DNA of 64,000 nt from Accumulibacter sp. Its GTDB lineage: Bacteria > Pseudomonadota > Gammaproteobacteria > Burkholderiales > Rhodocyclaceae. Every line of letters begins with the position of its first letter. Position 1 is the stretch's first letter. The DNA is taken from assembly GCF_036625195.1 (NCBI RefSeq), contig NZ_JAZKUG010000001.1, positions 496,001-560,000 on the forward strand. The letters are read 5' to 3'. Shown piece after piece: positions 42,398-51,299 of the stretch. Position numbers and translations under genes: made by a program. A model generated the notes under the pieces. That model had not been told where the DNA came from, made no database searches, and saw only the letters and a program-made list of their open reading frames with translations.

Positions 42398-42886
42398 ATG
42401 TTCAGGATCGCCTCGGCCAGCATCTTTGGTGGCACCATGCTGGTCGCCGCCCTTGCCGCCTGTGACGCCGACCGGCTGGATCGGCTGCGCCCCGGCCGCA
42501 CGACTGCCGGCGAGGTGAAGGACGTGATGGGCCAGCCGACGCTGGAATGGCGGGAGGCCGATGGCTCGCGCGTCTGGGAGTATCCGCGCACACCGCAAGG
42601 GCTGGTCAACTACCTCGTGCTCATCGGCCCGGACGACGTGCTGCGCGAGGTGCAGCAGGTGCTGACCGAGGAGAACTTCGCCAGGGTCCGCGTCGGCATG
42701 ACGCAGGACCAAGTACGACGTCTTCTCGCTCGTCCGGCTCACGAAACCTATTTTCCGCTCAAGCGGGAGACGATCTGGGACTGGAAGACGAAGGTGGATT
42801 CCGGCATGGAATGGTATTTCAACGTCCATTTCGACAGCGACGGCCGGGTCAGCGGAACCAGCACCAACTACGTGCCGAAAGGCTGA
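42398..42886 (+). CDS. Lipoprotein with two SmpA/BamE-like repeats
   Basis: A 162-residue lipoprotein (lipobox LAAC, Cys about residue 22). The mature protein contains two copies of the SmpA/BamE pattern: LDRLRPGRTTAGEVKDVMGQP with WEYPRTPQG, and FARVRVGMTQDQVRRLLARP with WDWKTK. Each has the helix-turn followed by an aromatic strand. It resembles proteins annotated as BamE-domain lipoproteins but not BamE itself, which is encoded at 12914-13396. Function is unknown. A TATACT element at 42344-42349 may be part of its promoter. Confidence 0.8.
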   Translation: MFRIASASIFGGTMLVAALAACDADRLDRLRPGRTTAGEVKDVMGQPTLEWREADGSRVWEYPRTPQGLVNYLVLIGPDDVLREVQQVLTEENFARVRVGMTQDQVRRLLARPAHETYFPLKRETIWDWKTKVDSGMEWYFNVHFDSDGRVSGTSTNYVPKG

Positions 42887-42951
42887 CCAACGGCGGCTGG
42901 CGGCAAGCGCGCCAGTCGGCGCCGCACCTGCCGGCGGTCCCGGGACTGACG

Positions 42952-43371
42952 ATGCATGGCCTGCACCTGACTGCCGAACTCTACGGATGCCGCTGCGACC
43001 GGCAACTGCTCGATGACGCCGGCGCCCTGCGCGAACTTTGCCTCGCAGTCTGTTCGTTGCCGGGTCTGACGCCACTCGCCGAGGTCTTCCACCAGTTCGG
43101 CAGCGACAGCGACCCGGCCGGCGCCACGGGCGCGGTCGTCCTGGCCGAGTCGCACCTGGCGGTGCACACCTGGCCGGAGTCGGCGGCAGTGACGCTCGAC
43201 CTGTACGTCTGCAACTTCAGCCAGGACAACAGCAGCGCAGCCCGCCAAGCCTGCGGGCAGCTGATTGCCGCTTTCGCACCGAGCCAGCTCGTGCAGCGCG
43301 AACTGCAGCGAGGCATCCCGGCTGACCAGGCCACCGGCAGCCCTGCCGACCACGCCGTCAGCGGTGATTAG
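42952..43371 (+). CDS. speH: S-adenosylmethionine decarboxylase proenzyme SpeH
   Basis: Makes decarboxylated SAM, the aminopropyl donor for spermidine. The 139-residue protein belongs to the short prokaryotic class. The self-cleavage site is VLAESHLAVHTWPESA, where the Ser after Glu becomes the pyruvoyl group; the downstream Cys is in DLYVCNFSQ. ATG at 42952 (MHGLHLTAELYGC) gives the family start. No speE is adjacent in the window. It follows the double-repeat lipoprotein gene by 65 nt and precedes trpB2 by 57 nt. Confidence 0.92.
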   Translation: MHGLHLTAELYGCRCDRQLLDDAGALRELCLAVCSLPGLTPLAEVFHQFGSDSDPAGATGAVVLAESHLAVHTWPESAAVTLDLYVCNFSQDNSSAARQACGQLIAAFAPSQLVQRELQRGIPADQATGSPADHAVSGD

Positions 43372-43428
43372 CGGCTGGTTCCCGGGGTATACTCGGGGAC
43401 CGGACACGAAACAGAACAGGGAGGCCTT

Positions 43429-44790
43429 GTGGAATCGCTTCGCATCACGCTCGATCAATCCGAAATCCCCACCCACTGGTACAACGTCGTCGCCGACATG
43501 CCAACGCAGCCAGCACCGCCACTGGCTGCGGATGGCAGCCCGGTGTCGCCGGAGCAGATGGGGATGATCTTTCCGATGGCGATCCTCGAGCAGGAGATGT
43601 CGGCCGAACGCTGGATTCCGATCCCCGAGCCGGTGCGGCAGATCTATCGCCTCTGGCGACCGTCGCCATTGATCCGTGCCCGCCGGCTCGAGGAAGTGCT
43701 GCAGACGCCGGCGCGGATCTTCTACAAGTATGAAGGCGTCTCCCCTGCCGGGTCGCACAAGCCCAACACCGCCGTACCGCAGGCTTACTACAACCAGCAG
43801 GCGGGAATCCGGCGCATCACCACGGAGACCGGTGCCGGACAGTGGGGCTGTTCGATGGCCTTTGCCGGCCAGATGTTCGGTCTCGAGGTGCGCGTGTACA
43901 TGGTCCGCATCAGCTATGAGCAGAAACCCTTCCGCCGCTCGATGATGCAGACTTGGGGCGCCGAGGTCTTCGCCAGCCCGTCGCCGATGACGCAGACCGG
44001 CCGCGATCTGCTCGCCCGCGACCCGGAGAACCAGGGCTCGCTCGGCATCGCGATCTCCGAGGCCGTCGAGGAGGCGGCCGCGCGCTCCGACACCAGCTAC
44101 GCGCTCGGCTCGGTGCTCAATCACGTCGCGCTGCACCAGACAATCATCGGCCAGGAAGCGAAGAAACAGTTCGAAAAGGCTGGCGACTGGCCGGATGTGA
44201 TCTTTGCCCCCTGTGGCGGCGGCTCGTCCTTCGCCGGCGTGGCTTTCCCGTTCATCGCCGACAATGCCAGCGGCGGGCGCAACGGCCGCCCGACGCGACT
44301 GGTGGCGGTCGAACCGACATCGTGCCCGACGCTGACCAAGGGCGCCTATGCCTACGATTTCGGCGACGCTTCGGGTTTCACGCCACTGATGAAGATGTAC
44401 ACCCTCGGCCACGACTTCATGCCGCCGGGCATCCATGCCGGCGGCCTGCGTTACCACGGTGACTCACCGCTCGTCTCCCAGCTCTATCACGACGGACTGA
44501 TCGAGGCGGTCGCAGTACCGCAACTGGCAACCTTCGAGGCGGGCGTGATGTTCGCGCGCGCCGAGGGCGTCATTCCAGCGCCCGAGTCGAACCATGCCAT
44601 CCGGGCGGCAATCGACGAGGCCGTGCGCTGCCGGGAGAGTGGCGAGAGCCGGACGATCTTCTTCAACCTCACCGGCCATGGCCATTTCGACATGGCGGCC
44701 TACGACCGTTACTTCGCCGGCCAGCTCGAGGACTTCGAGTACCCGCAGGAGGCGATCCGGGCTTCACTGGAGCATCTGCCCAGGCTCTGA
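43429..44790 (+). CDS. TrpB2-type tryptophan synthase beta chain
   Basis: PLP enzyme, 453 residues, of the TrpB2 branch, which condenses indole with serine and is often encoded away from trpA. TrpB2 markers are the long N-terminal extension ([18 protein letters not shown]), [12 protein letters not shown], and the PLP lysine in [18 protein letters not shown]. The glycine-rich phosphate loop is [15 protein letters not shown], and the C-terminal NLTGHGHFD is present. GTG start at 43429 with GGGAGG 4 nt upstream. The stop overlaps the SPOR gene start (TGATG). No other trp gene is present in the window. Confidence 0.92.
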   Translation: MESLRITLDQSEIPTHWYNVVADMPTQPAPPLAADGSPVSPEQMGMIFPMAILEQEMSAERWIPIPEPVRQIYRLWRPSPLIRARRLEEVLQTPARIFYKYEGVSPAGSHKPNTAVPQAYYNQQAGIRRITTETGAGQWGCSMAFAGQMFGLEVRVYMVRISYEQKPFRRSMMQTWGAEVFASPSPMTQTGRDLLARDPENQGSLGIAISEAVEEAAARSDTSYALGSVLNHVALHQTIIGQEAKKQFEKAGDWPDVIFAPCGGGSSFAGVAFPFIADNASGGRNGRPTRLVAVEPTSCPTLTKGAYAYDFGDASGFTPLMKMYTLGHDFMPPGIHAGGLRYHGDSPLVSQLYHDGLIEAVAVPQLATFEAGVMFARAEGVIPAPESNHAIRAAIDEAVRCRESGESRTIFFNLTGHGHFDMAAYDRYFAGQLEDFEYPQEAIRASLEHLPRL

Positions 44791-45488
44791 TGGTGAACAC
44801 GTTGCGCCCGCTCGTCTTCGCCCTCGTCCTCGCCAACCTGCTGCTTTTCGTCTGGGCACGAGGCTACCTGGGCGCCCCGGCCGAAGGCGATGCGCATCGT
44901 GTGGAGCAACAACTGTTGCCCGAGCGCATCGTCGTCGTCTCGCGCGGCGAACCGCCACCGTCGGCCAAAGCCAGGGCAAATGGCGGCACGCCCGGAGAGC
45001 AGAAGGCGAGCGAGAGTTGCCGCATCTGGAGCGATCTGGCAGCCAGCGAGGCCGACGAGGTCGAGCAACTGCTGCGCGAGAGCTTCGCCGAGTTCCGGAC
45101 GAACCGTCGCACGGTGAATGAGAACAGTGGCTACTGGGTCTACATCCCACCTCTCGCCAGCAAGGAGGAAGTCGGCAAGAAGACGGCGGAGCTGCAGCAG
45201 CTTGGCGTCGACGATTTCTTCGTCGTCCAGGCCAGTGGGCCGAACCAGCTGGCGATCTCGCTCGGCACCTACCGAACAGAGGAGGCAGCCAATGCCGGTC
45301 TCGAAACCCTGCGCGCGAAGGGCGTCAAATCGGCAAGAATGGGCCAGCGTACGGGAAGACCGGCGTACGTGATCCTCGAGATCCGTGGCCCGGCAGCGCA
45401 GGCCGAAGCCTTGCAGCGCTCGATCGCCGCCCGGCTGCCCAAGGTCACGGCCAAGGCCTGTGCGGCGCCCGCGACGGGTGCGCCGTGA
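44790..45488 (+). CDS. SPOR-domain membrane protein
   Basis: A 232-residue protein with an N-terminal membrane anchor ([20 protein letters not shown]) and a periplasmic part ending in a SPOR domain at about residues 110-185 ([49 protein letters not shown]). SPOR domains bind denuded glycan at division septa. The tail carries a Cys near the end. It overlaps trpB2 by 1 nt and coaE by 4 nt. Division-related context continues with zapD downstream. Confidence 0.85.
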   Translation: MVNTLRPLVFALVLANLLLFVWARGYLGAPAEGDAHRVEQQLLPERIVVVSRGEPPPSAKARANGGTPGEQKASESCRIWSDLAASEADEVEQLLRESFAEFRTNRRTVNENSGYWVYIPPLASKEEVGKKTAELQQLGVDDFFVVQASGPNQLAISLGTYRTEEAANAGLETLRAKGVKSARMGQRTGRPAYVILEIRGPAAQAEALQRSIAARLPKVTAKACAAPATGAP

Positions 45489-46108
45489 GCTTCATCGTCG
45501 GCCTCACCGGCGGCATCGGCAGCGGCAAGAGCACGGTCGCCGATCTCCTGGCCGAACGGGGCGCGGCGCTGGTCGATACCGATCTGATCGCCCACCAGTT
45601 GACCGGGCCCGATGGTGGCGCGATGACGGCGATTGCCGGTGCATTTGGAAGTAGCGTCGTGCGTGCGGACGGTAGCCTCGACCGCGCCGCCATGCGCCGC
45701 CTGGTCTTCGCGAACGCTGCCGCCAAGGCACGGCTCGAAGGCATCCTGCATCCGCTGATCCGGCAGCGGAGCGAAGAGCGCTGCGCGGCCGTGGCGACCG
45801 CTCCCTACGTCGTCCTGGTCGTGCCACTGCTCGTGGAATCCGGGACCTATCGGGAGCGGAGCGACCGCATCCTGGTCGTGGACTGCAGCGAAGAGGTCCA
45901 GGTGGCGCGCGTGATGGCGCGCAGCGGACTGAGCGCCGACGAGGTTCGCGCGATCATCGCCAGCCAGGCGTCTGCCGACGAGCGCCGCGCGGTGGCAGAC
46001 GATGTGGTGCTCAACGACGGGACGATCGAGTTGCTCGGACCACGCGTCGAGGCGCTGCACCACCGCTATCTTGAGCTGGCGGCGGCGAAAGCTCATGTCG
46101 ACCGTTGA
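45485..46108 (+). CDS. coaE: Dephospho-CoA kinase CoaE
   Basis: Last step of coenzyme A synthesis: phosphorylates the ribose 3'-OH of dephospho-CoA. The protein is 207 residues. Walker A is [17 protein letters not shown], followed by [10 protein letters not shown] and the lid and base motifs [10 protein letters not shown] and [26 protein letters not shown] is the typical C-terminal block. GTG start at 45485, overlapping the SPOR gene by 4 nt. The coaE-zapD pairing is conserved in proteobacteria. Confidence 0.96.
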   Translation: MSFIVGLTGGIGSGKSTVADLLAERGAALVDTDLIAHQLTGPDGGAMTAIAGAFGSSVVRADGSLDRAAMRRLVFANAAAKARLEGILHPLIRQRSEERCAAVATAPYVVLVVPLLVESGTYRERSDRILVVDCSEEVQVARVMARSGLSADEVRAIIASQASADERRAVADDVVLNDGTIELLGPRVEALHHRYLELAAAKAHVDR

Positions 46109-46168
46109 GGTTTTGCTGCAAATGCTTCAGAATCATCGGAAATCGTCCATTCCGATGCCGGCGGCAGC

Positions 46169-46936
46169 GTGATCACCTACGAATATCCCTTCAATGAGCG
46201 CATTCGCACACTGTTGCGGCTGGAGGATTTGTTCCACAAACTGAGCAGCTTCATGCAGCGGGACGGCTCGCAGGAGCATCATGTCGTCCTCCTCACCCTG
46301 TTCGAGATCCTCGACGTGTCCGGCCGTGCCGACCTGAAGATGGACCTGATACAGGAACTCGAGCGTCAACGTCAGAGCCTGTTGGCGTTTCGCAACAATC
46401 CGGACATATCCGAGGACGCGCTCGCTGGCGCACTGTACGAGATCGAAAACGCTTCGGCGGCACTGCTCGGAATGGCGGGCAAGATCGGCCAGCACCTGCG
46501 CGACAATGACTGGCTGATGAGCATCAAGAGTCGTGCCAGCATCCCCGGCGGGGTCTGCGAGTTCGACCTCCCCTCGTACCACTACTGGCGGCATCAGCCA
46601 CCCGACGTCCGCCGCGAGGCGCTGCTCGGCTGGTTGCAACCGCTGTTGCCGCTGCGTGACGCGCTGACGATCGTCCTGCGCCTGTTGCGCGCGAGTGGCC
46701 GCTCCGAGCACCATGTCGCCAGCGGTGGGGCGTTCCAGCTCATGCTCGGTGGCAGCAACGTCCAGAGTACGTCACAGATGGTCCGTATCTCGCTCAAGCT
46801 GCACGACCCCTACATTCCGGAGATCAGCGCCAACAAGTACGCGCTGAACATCCGCTTCACCCGCCCCGACAGCGACCATCGGCCGCGCCACTGCGACACC
46901 GATGTCGAGTTCGACATGCTGTTCTGCAATCTGTAG
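46169..46936 (+). CDS. zapD: Cell division protein ZapD
   Basis: Cross-links FtsZ protofilaments in the Z-ring. The 255 residues begin ITYEYPFNERIRTLLRLEDLF and continue with LRDNDWLMSIKSRASIPGG, FDLPSYHYWRHQP and the C-terminal beta domain ending DVEFDMLFCNL, all characteristic of ZapD/YacF. GTG start at 46169. It follows coaE by 60 nt. In most relatives yacG follows; here the next 730 nt hold only gene fragments. Confidence 0.95.
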   Translation: MITYEYPFNERIRTLLRLEDLFHKLSSFMQRDGSQEHHVVLLTLFEILDVSGRADLKMDLIQELERQRQSLLAFRNNPDISEDALAGALYEIENASAALLGMAGKIGQHLRDNDWLMSIKSRASIPGGVCEFDLPSYHYWRHQPPDVRREALLGWLQPLLPLRDALTIVLRLLRASGRSEHHVASGGAFQLMLGGSNVQSTSQMVRISLKLHDPYIPEISANKYALNIRFTRPDSDHRPRHCDTDVEFDMLFCNL

Positions 46937-47205
46937 GCAGCCGACATCGCGCTGCCGCTGACACCGAACATCGCGAAAGCGGTCGAGAGACTCTTTCCGC
47001 CGGACGACGTCGAGGAGGTTGTTCGCATCATCACGGAACAGTGCGCGAACAACCTTCCCAACTGCAGTGACTGCGACGAATACGCACTGGAAAACCTGAG
47101 ATTCGCCGTTCTCAAGCTTTGCGACGGAAAGATCGAGAAACTGCGCGAAGTCGTCCACATGGCGAACGAGGACTGGCGGGATGTCCTCTGGGAGGCAGGC
47201 TCGCC
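46937..47205 (+). pseudogene. 5'-truncated small conserved protein fragment
   Basis: The reading frame continues in phase after the zapD TAG for about 90 residues with protein-like composition: ALPLTPNIAKAVERLFPPDD, the Cys cluster CANNLPNCSDCDEYA, FAVLKLCDGKIEKLREVV and NEDWRDVLWEAG. No ATG, GTG or TTG opens it before a Met at 47159 near its end, so the start is missing. I recall similar short hypothetical proteins ending in DWRDVL...AGF in proteobacteria. Past about 47205 the frame runs into sequence antisense to an efflux gene remnant. Most likely a recombination remnant. Confidence 0.55.
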
Positions 47206-47224
47206 AAGGCAGTTCCAGCGCAAT

Positions 47225-47637
47225 CTGCTTCATCAGCGCCGATTGAGCCGCCAGGCGCATCTCGGCGCACGCGCGTCGGGGCGACGCCGCCGCATCTCGG
47301 CCGACATGTCGACGACGATCGCCGGTTCGGTCCGCGGGGTGCGTTCCCGTCCCGCCGCCATTTCCGCTTGCGGACCCGGTGGGCCGACGAGCAGCACGGA
47401 AAGCGCGTTCCGCGTCTGGCGCAGGTTGCCCGCGATCTGCGGGATCGTGGCGAGCGTGCTCAGGTACTGCGATTTCGCCTGCTGCACGTCGACTTCCGAG
47501 TCGTTGCCATGCTTGAACCGGCGCTCGGTGGCCTCCAGGTTGCGCTTCGGCAGCGCGGAGTTTTCGCGGGCGACGCCGAGGACGACGATCAGCGTCGCCG
47601 CGGAGCCATGCTTGCCGCCAATCCCCTGCGCGAGCAT
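47225..47637 (-). pseudogene. Outer membrane efflux protein (OprM/CusC type) remnant
   Basis: The minus-strand frame from 47637 encodes a middle piece of a TolC/OprM-family channel: RRFKHGNDSEVDVQQAKSQY, TLATIPQIAGNLRQTRNALSVLL and MSAEMRRRRPDARA. At about 47270 one base appears lost: the expected continuation AEMRLAAQSAL is found in the next frame. The piece lacks signal peptide, N-terminal part and everything beyond AQSALM. Truncated at both ends and frameshifted, it is a clear pseudogene. No RND pump genes are nearby. Confidence 0.8.
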
Positions 47638-47668
47638 CGAGTGCAGCGGGTAGAGGCCCTCCGAGCCC

Positions 47669-48871
47669 CTACCAGTTCGTCTCGCGTTCCGGCGTTGCCG
47701 TGATGCGATGAATCGAGAGATCGGCGCCGTTGAACTCCTGCTCGCGATCGAGACGAAGCCCGACGGTGCTCTTCAGCAACCCGTAAACCACGGTGCCACC
47801 CACCAGCGCGATGCCGATCGCGAGCAGGGTCATCAGGAGCTGCGGCATGAACGCGACGCCGCCGACACCGCCGAGCGCCTTGCTGCCGAAGATGCCGGCG
47901 GCGAGGCCACCCCAGGCGCCGCACAGCCCGTGCAACGGCCAGACGCCGAGAACGTCGTCGATCTTCCAGCGGTTTTGCGTCAGCGTGAACATCAGGACGA
48001 AGAGGCCGCCGGCGACACCACCGACGACCAGGGCGCCCATCGGGTGCATCAGGTCGGAGCCGGCGCAGACGGCCACCAGACCGGCGAGCGGACCGTTGTG
48101 CACGAAGCCCGGGTCATTCCTGCCGGCGACCATCGCCACCAGGGTGCCGCCGACCATCGCCATCAGCGAGTTCATCGCCACCAGCCCGGAGATCTTGTCG
48201 ATCGTCTGCGCGCTCATGACGTTGAAGCCGAACCAGCCGACGGTGAGGATCCACGCGCCGAGAGCCAGGAAGGGGATCGATGACGGCGGGTGCGCCGACA
48301 CCCTGCCCTCCTTCGTGTAGCGACCGTGACGCGCGCCGAGCAGGATAACCGCCGGCAGGGCGAGCCAGCCACCCATCGCGTGCACGACGACGGAACCGGC
48401 AAAATCATGGAACTCCTCGCCGTAGGTCGCCTTGAGCCACGCCTGGATGCCGAAGGCCTGGTTCCAGGCGATGCCCTCGAAGGTCGGATAGACCAGGGCG
48501 ACGATCAGGAAGGTCGCCGCCAGCTGCGGGTAGAAACGCGCGCGTTCGGCAATGCCGCCCGAGATGATCGCCGGAATCGCCGCAGCGAAGGTAAGCAGGA
48601 AGAAGAACTTGGTCAGCTCGAAGCCGTTCTTGTCCAGTAGGGTGTCGGCGCCGGCGAAGAAATTGACGCCGTAGGCGATGCTGTAGCCGACGAAGAAATA
48701 GGCGATGGTCGACACCGAGAAATCGGTCAGGATCTTCACCAGCGCGTTGACCTGGCTCTTCTTGCGGACGGTCCCCAGCTCGAGAAAGGCAAAACCGGAA
48801 TGCATCGCCAGCACCATGATGCCGCCGAGCAGGATGAAGAGGACGTCGCTACCAGACTTGAGTGCTTCCAT
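47669..48871 (-). CDS. amt: Second ammonium transporter (Amt)
   Basis: A 400-residue Amt protein without cleaved signal, starting MEALKSGSDVLFILLGGIMV at the ATG 48871 (GGAGGAG directly upstream). About eleven membrane segments are predicted; the two pore His are in SVVVHAMGGW and WPLHGLCGAWGG. It is distinct from the signal-bearing AmtB at 36710-38188 in length, N-terminus and C-terminal tail. A sigma-54 promoter lies 33 nt upstream. No PII gene is adjacent. Downstream it runs into the efflux-gene remnant. Confidence 0.94.
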   Translation of the reverse strand: MEALKSGSDVLFILLGGIMVLAMHSGFAFLELGTVRKKSQVNALVKILTDFSVSTIAYFFVGYSIAYGVNFFAGADTLLDKNGFELTKFFFLLTFAAAIPAIISGGIAERARFYPQLAATFLIVALVYPTFEGIAWNQAFGIQAWLKATYGEEFHDFAGSVVVHAMGGWLALPAVILLGARHGRYTKEGRVSAHPPSSIPFLALGAWILTVGWFGFNVMSAQTIDKISGLVAMNSLMAMVGGTLVAMVAGRNDPGFVHNGPLAGLVAVCAGSDLMHPMGALVVGGVAGGLFVLMFTLTQNRWKIDDVLGVWPLHGLCGAWGGLAAGIFGSKALGGVGGVAFMPQLLMTLLAIGIALVGGTVVYGLLKSTVGLRLDREQEFNGADLSIHRITATPERETNW

Positions 48872-48903
48872 GGCTCCTCCAGGATTTCGTGATGGAGCCA
48901 ACA

Positions 48904-48919
48904 AGCAAATCCCGTTCCA
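48904..48919 (-). promoter_or_regulatory. Sigma-54 promoter of amt
   Basis: On the minus strand TGGAACGGGATTTGCT matches TGGCACG-N4-TTGCW with one mismatch and exact GG-N10-GC spacing, 33 nt before the amt ATG. Confidence 0.8.
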
Positions 48920-48971
48920 GGGTTGTCATGCCCCGGAATCGACCATCATCTACGGCATGCGCCCATTCCGC

Positions 48972-48986
48972 GCACAATCAGGATGC
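48972..48986. promoter_or_regulatory. Possible NtrC site upstream of amt
   Basis: GCACAATCAGGATGC is an imperfect version of the GCAC-N7-GTGC palindrome, about 53 bp upstream of the sigma-54 element. One base of the right half deviates, so the site is weaker than the one at 39625. Confidence 0.35.
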
Positions 48987-49047
48987 ATCAGCGGGAGTCT
49001 ACGCACCAGAACGGGGCGACGGGGCACTCCGAGAGCTCAGCCGCGAC

Positions 49048-50283
49048 CTACGGTGGTGCGGCCCCGGCTGGCAGCAGGACCCACATCTGCCCCTGCTGCT
49101 TCATGCGCCCGGCCTCGTTGCCGGCAGCGGCGCCGAAGCCCCAGAAGAGGTCGGCCCGGACGACGCCGCGGATGGCGCCGCCGGTGTCTTGCGCCATCAC
49201 CAGCCGTCGCCAGGGCTGCACCGAATCGGGACGGGACGTCGCCAGAAACACCGGGGCGCCGAGGGTGACATGTCGGGGATCGACCGCAATGCTGCGCTCT
49301 GGGGTCAGCGGCACGCCCAGTGCGCCGTTCGGGCCGTCGCCCTCCTTGCCGCGGATCGCTTCCTCGCGGAAGAAGACGTAACTCGGATTGGCGTTCAGCA
49401 GTTCGGTGACCCGGCTCGGGTTGGCGCGCGCCCACTGCTTGATCGACTGCATCGATGCCTGTTCGAGGCTCATCTCGCCACGATCGACGAGCACGCGACC
49501 GATCGATTGATAGGGGTGGCCGTTCTGGTCGGCATAGGCCAGCCGCAGCGTGCTGCCATCCGACAACTGCACGCGCCCGGAACCCTGCACCTGCAGGAAA
49601 AAGAGCTCGACCGGATCGTCGACATAGAGCAGCACCCGTTCGCCGCCTTCGTTCGCACGCTTGCCGATCTCGGCACGCGAGAGGTAGGGGACGACCCGGT
49701 TGCCCTGCAGGCGACCGCGCAGGCGCATGTTCTTCAGCTCGGGCAGGACGCTGCCGAGGTCGATCGTCAGCAGGTCGGGGGGAACGCCGAGCACCGGCTG
49801 CAGGTAGGGCTGGCCACGCGTGCGCGAGCCGCGAAGCAGCGGCTCGTAGTAGCCGGTCACCAGACCGCGGGTCGAACCGTCGGGATTGGTCAGCAGCCAC
49901 GGTTGCAGCCGTGACTCGAAGAAGGCCCTGGCGGCGGCGGCCGTCGGCGCGGCCATGGACCGCGCCTCGTCACAGACGGCTTTCCATTGCGGCCACTGCG
50001 CGCGACTGGAAAGACCGCGACACGACCGCAGGAAAGGCGCCCAAGCGGCTGCCAGATCGTCGTCGCTCCAGCCTGGGAGGTCCCTCCAGCGCGCCGCCTG
50101 CAGCGGCTTCGCGTCCATCCTGGGGACGGCTGGCGGTGCTGCCCCCGGGCAATCCGGACACGGCGGGCAGGCGGTGGCGCCGGCGCCGCCACCGAGCGGC
50201 GGCTTGCCCGTGCTGCCACAGGCGGTGAGCAGCAGCGCGAGGACGGTGATGACGAGGCAACGTGATTGGCTTTTGCGGATCAT
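49048..50283 (-). CDS. mltA: Membrane-bound lytic murein transglycosylase A (MltA)
   Basis: Outer-membrane lipoprotein that cleaves peptidoglycan glycan strands. The 411-residue protein has a lipobox LLTAC (Cys about residue 22) and a Pro/Cys-rich linker, then the MltA domain (LVTGYYEPLLRGSRTR, VELFFLQVQGSGRVQL) and the 3D domain with the catalytic Asp region AQDTGGAIRGVVRADLFWGFG. ATG at 50283 (MIRKSQSRC); the frame is open further upstream without similarity. It is divergent from the DUF815 gene across 46 nt. Confidence 0.95.
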   Translation of the reverse strand: MIRKSQSRCLVITVLALLLTACGSTGKPPLGGGAGATACPPCPDCPGAAPPAVPRMDAKPLQAARWRDLPGWSDDDLAAAWAPFLRSCRGLSSRAQWPQWKAVCDEARSMAAPTAAAARAFFESRLQPWLLTNPDGSTRGLVTGYYEPLLRGSRTRGQPYLQPVLGVPPDLLTIDLGSVLPELKNMRLRGRLQGNRVVPYLSRAEIGKRANEGGERVLLYVDDPVELFFLQVQGSGRVQLSDGSTLRLAYADQNGHPYQSIGRVLVDRGEMSLEQASMQSIKQWARANPSRVTELLNANPSYVFFREEAIRGKEGDGPNGALGVPLTPERSIAVDPRHVTLGAPVFLATSRPDSVQPWRRLVMAQDTGGAIRGVVRADLFWGFGAAAGNEAGRMKQQGQMWVLLPAGAAPP

Positions 50284-50329
50284 TTGGCTAGAGTATCGGG
50301 TTCGTGCAACCCGCCCAGTATACTGTTCA

Positions 50330-51265
50330 ATGAGTGACTCCCTGGCGCAGCTGGCCTCCTTTCTCGCTCGCGCCGAGCGCCTCCTCGATCGCCTCGAGCC
50401 GTTGCTGCCGCCCGCGGCAACGGCTCCCGACTGGAGCGCGGCGCATGCCTTCCGCTGGCGCGGCGCGAACGGATCCGGCCACCTGCAGGCGATCCGCCGC
50501 CTGCCCCGAATCCGCCTTGCCGACCTGCGCGACATCGACGAGCAGAAGGCTCGCCTCGACAGCAATACCCGCCAGTTCATTGCCGGGCTGCCGGCCAACA
50601 ATGTCCTGCTCACCGGTGCACGTGGCTCGGGCAAGTCATCGCTGATCAAGGCGCTGCTCAACGAGTACGCAGCGCAGGGCCTGCGCGTGATCGAGGTGGA
50701 AAAGGCCGAGCTGACCGACCTGCCGCAGATCGTCGAGCTGGTCGAGGAACGCCCGGAGCGTTTCATCATCTTCTGCGACGACCTCTCCTTCGAATCCGGA
50801 GACGCACGCTACAAGGCGCTCAAGGTGGTGCTCGACGGCTCTTTTGCGGCGGCGCCGGAGAACGTGCTGATCTACGCGACCTCGAACCGCCGCCACCTGA
50901 TGCCCGAGTATTTCGCCGAGAACCTCGAAAGCCGGCGCGTTGGCGAGGAGATCCACCCCGGCGAGGCGATCGAGGAAAAGATCTCGCTTTCCGAGCGTTT
51001 CGGCCTCTGGATCTCGTTCTACCCCTTCGACCAGGATGCTTACCTCGACATCGTCGCGCACTGGCTGTGTTCCTTCGGCTGCCCACCGGAGGAGATCGCC
51101 GGCAGCGAACGGGCGGCGCTCAACTGGGCAGTCGAACGGGGTTCGCGCAGCGGCCGCGTCGCCTGGCAGTTTGCCAGGGACTGGGCAGGCCGCCAGCGCG
51201 CCGCCGCCGATGCGCGCCCGGCCCCCAGCGGCCGCTCGCGCCGACACTCGCGGCAGCACGCATGA
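50330..51265 (+). CDS. DUF815-family AAA+ ATPase
   Basis: A 311-residue P-loop protein of the DUF815 family. Walker A is LLTGARGSGKSSLIKALL; Walker B-like IIFCDDLSFE, and the segments RYKALKVVLDGSF, YATSNRRHLMPEY and ERFGLWISFYPFDQDAYL are family hallmarks. Cellular role is unknown. A Ser/Arg-rich tail ends the protein. ATG at 50330; a TATACT lies only 6 nt upstream of it. It is followed after 34 nt by the Nudix-ThiE gene. Confidence 0.9.
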   Translation: MSDSLAQLASFLARAERLLDRLEPLLPPAATAPDWSAAHAFRWRGANGSGHLQAIRRLPRIRLADLRDIDEQKARLDSNTRQFIAGLPANNVLLTGARGSGKSSLIKALLNEYAAQGLRVIEVEKAELTDLPQIVELVEERPERFIIFCDDLSFESGDARYKALKVVLDGSFAAAPENVLIYATSNRRHLMPEYFAENLESRRVGEEIHPGEAIEEKISLSERFGLWISFYPFDQDAYLDIVAHWLCSFGCPPEEIAGSERAALNWAVERGSRSGRVAWQFARDWAGRQRAAADARPAPSGRSRRHSRQHA

Positions 51266-51299
51266 GCGCCGACGCCAGGCACGACGCGGGGCGGGGGCG

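Noticed and set aside
43388..43393. TATACT before trpB2 as a promoter
   Set aside because: No -35 at acceptable spacing. It remains possible but unsupported.
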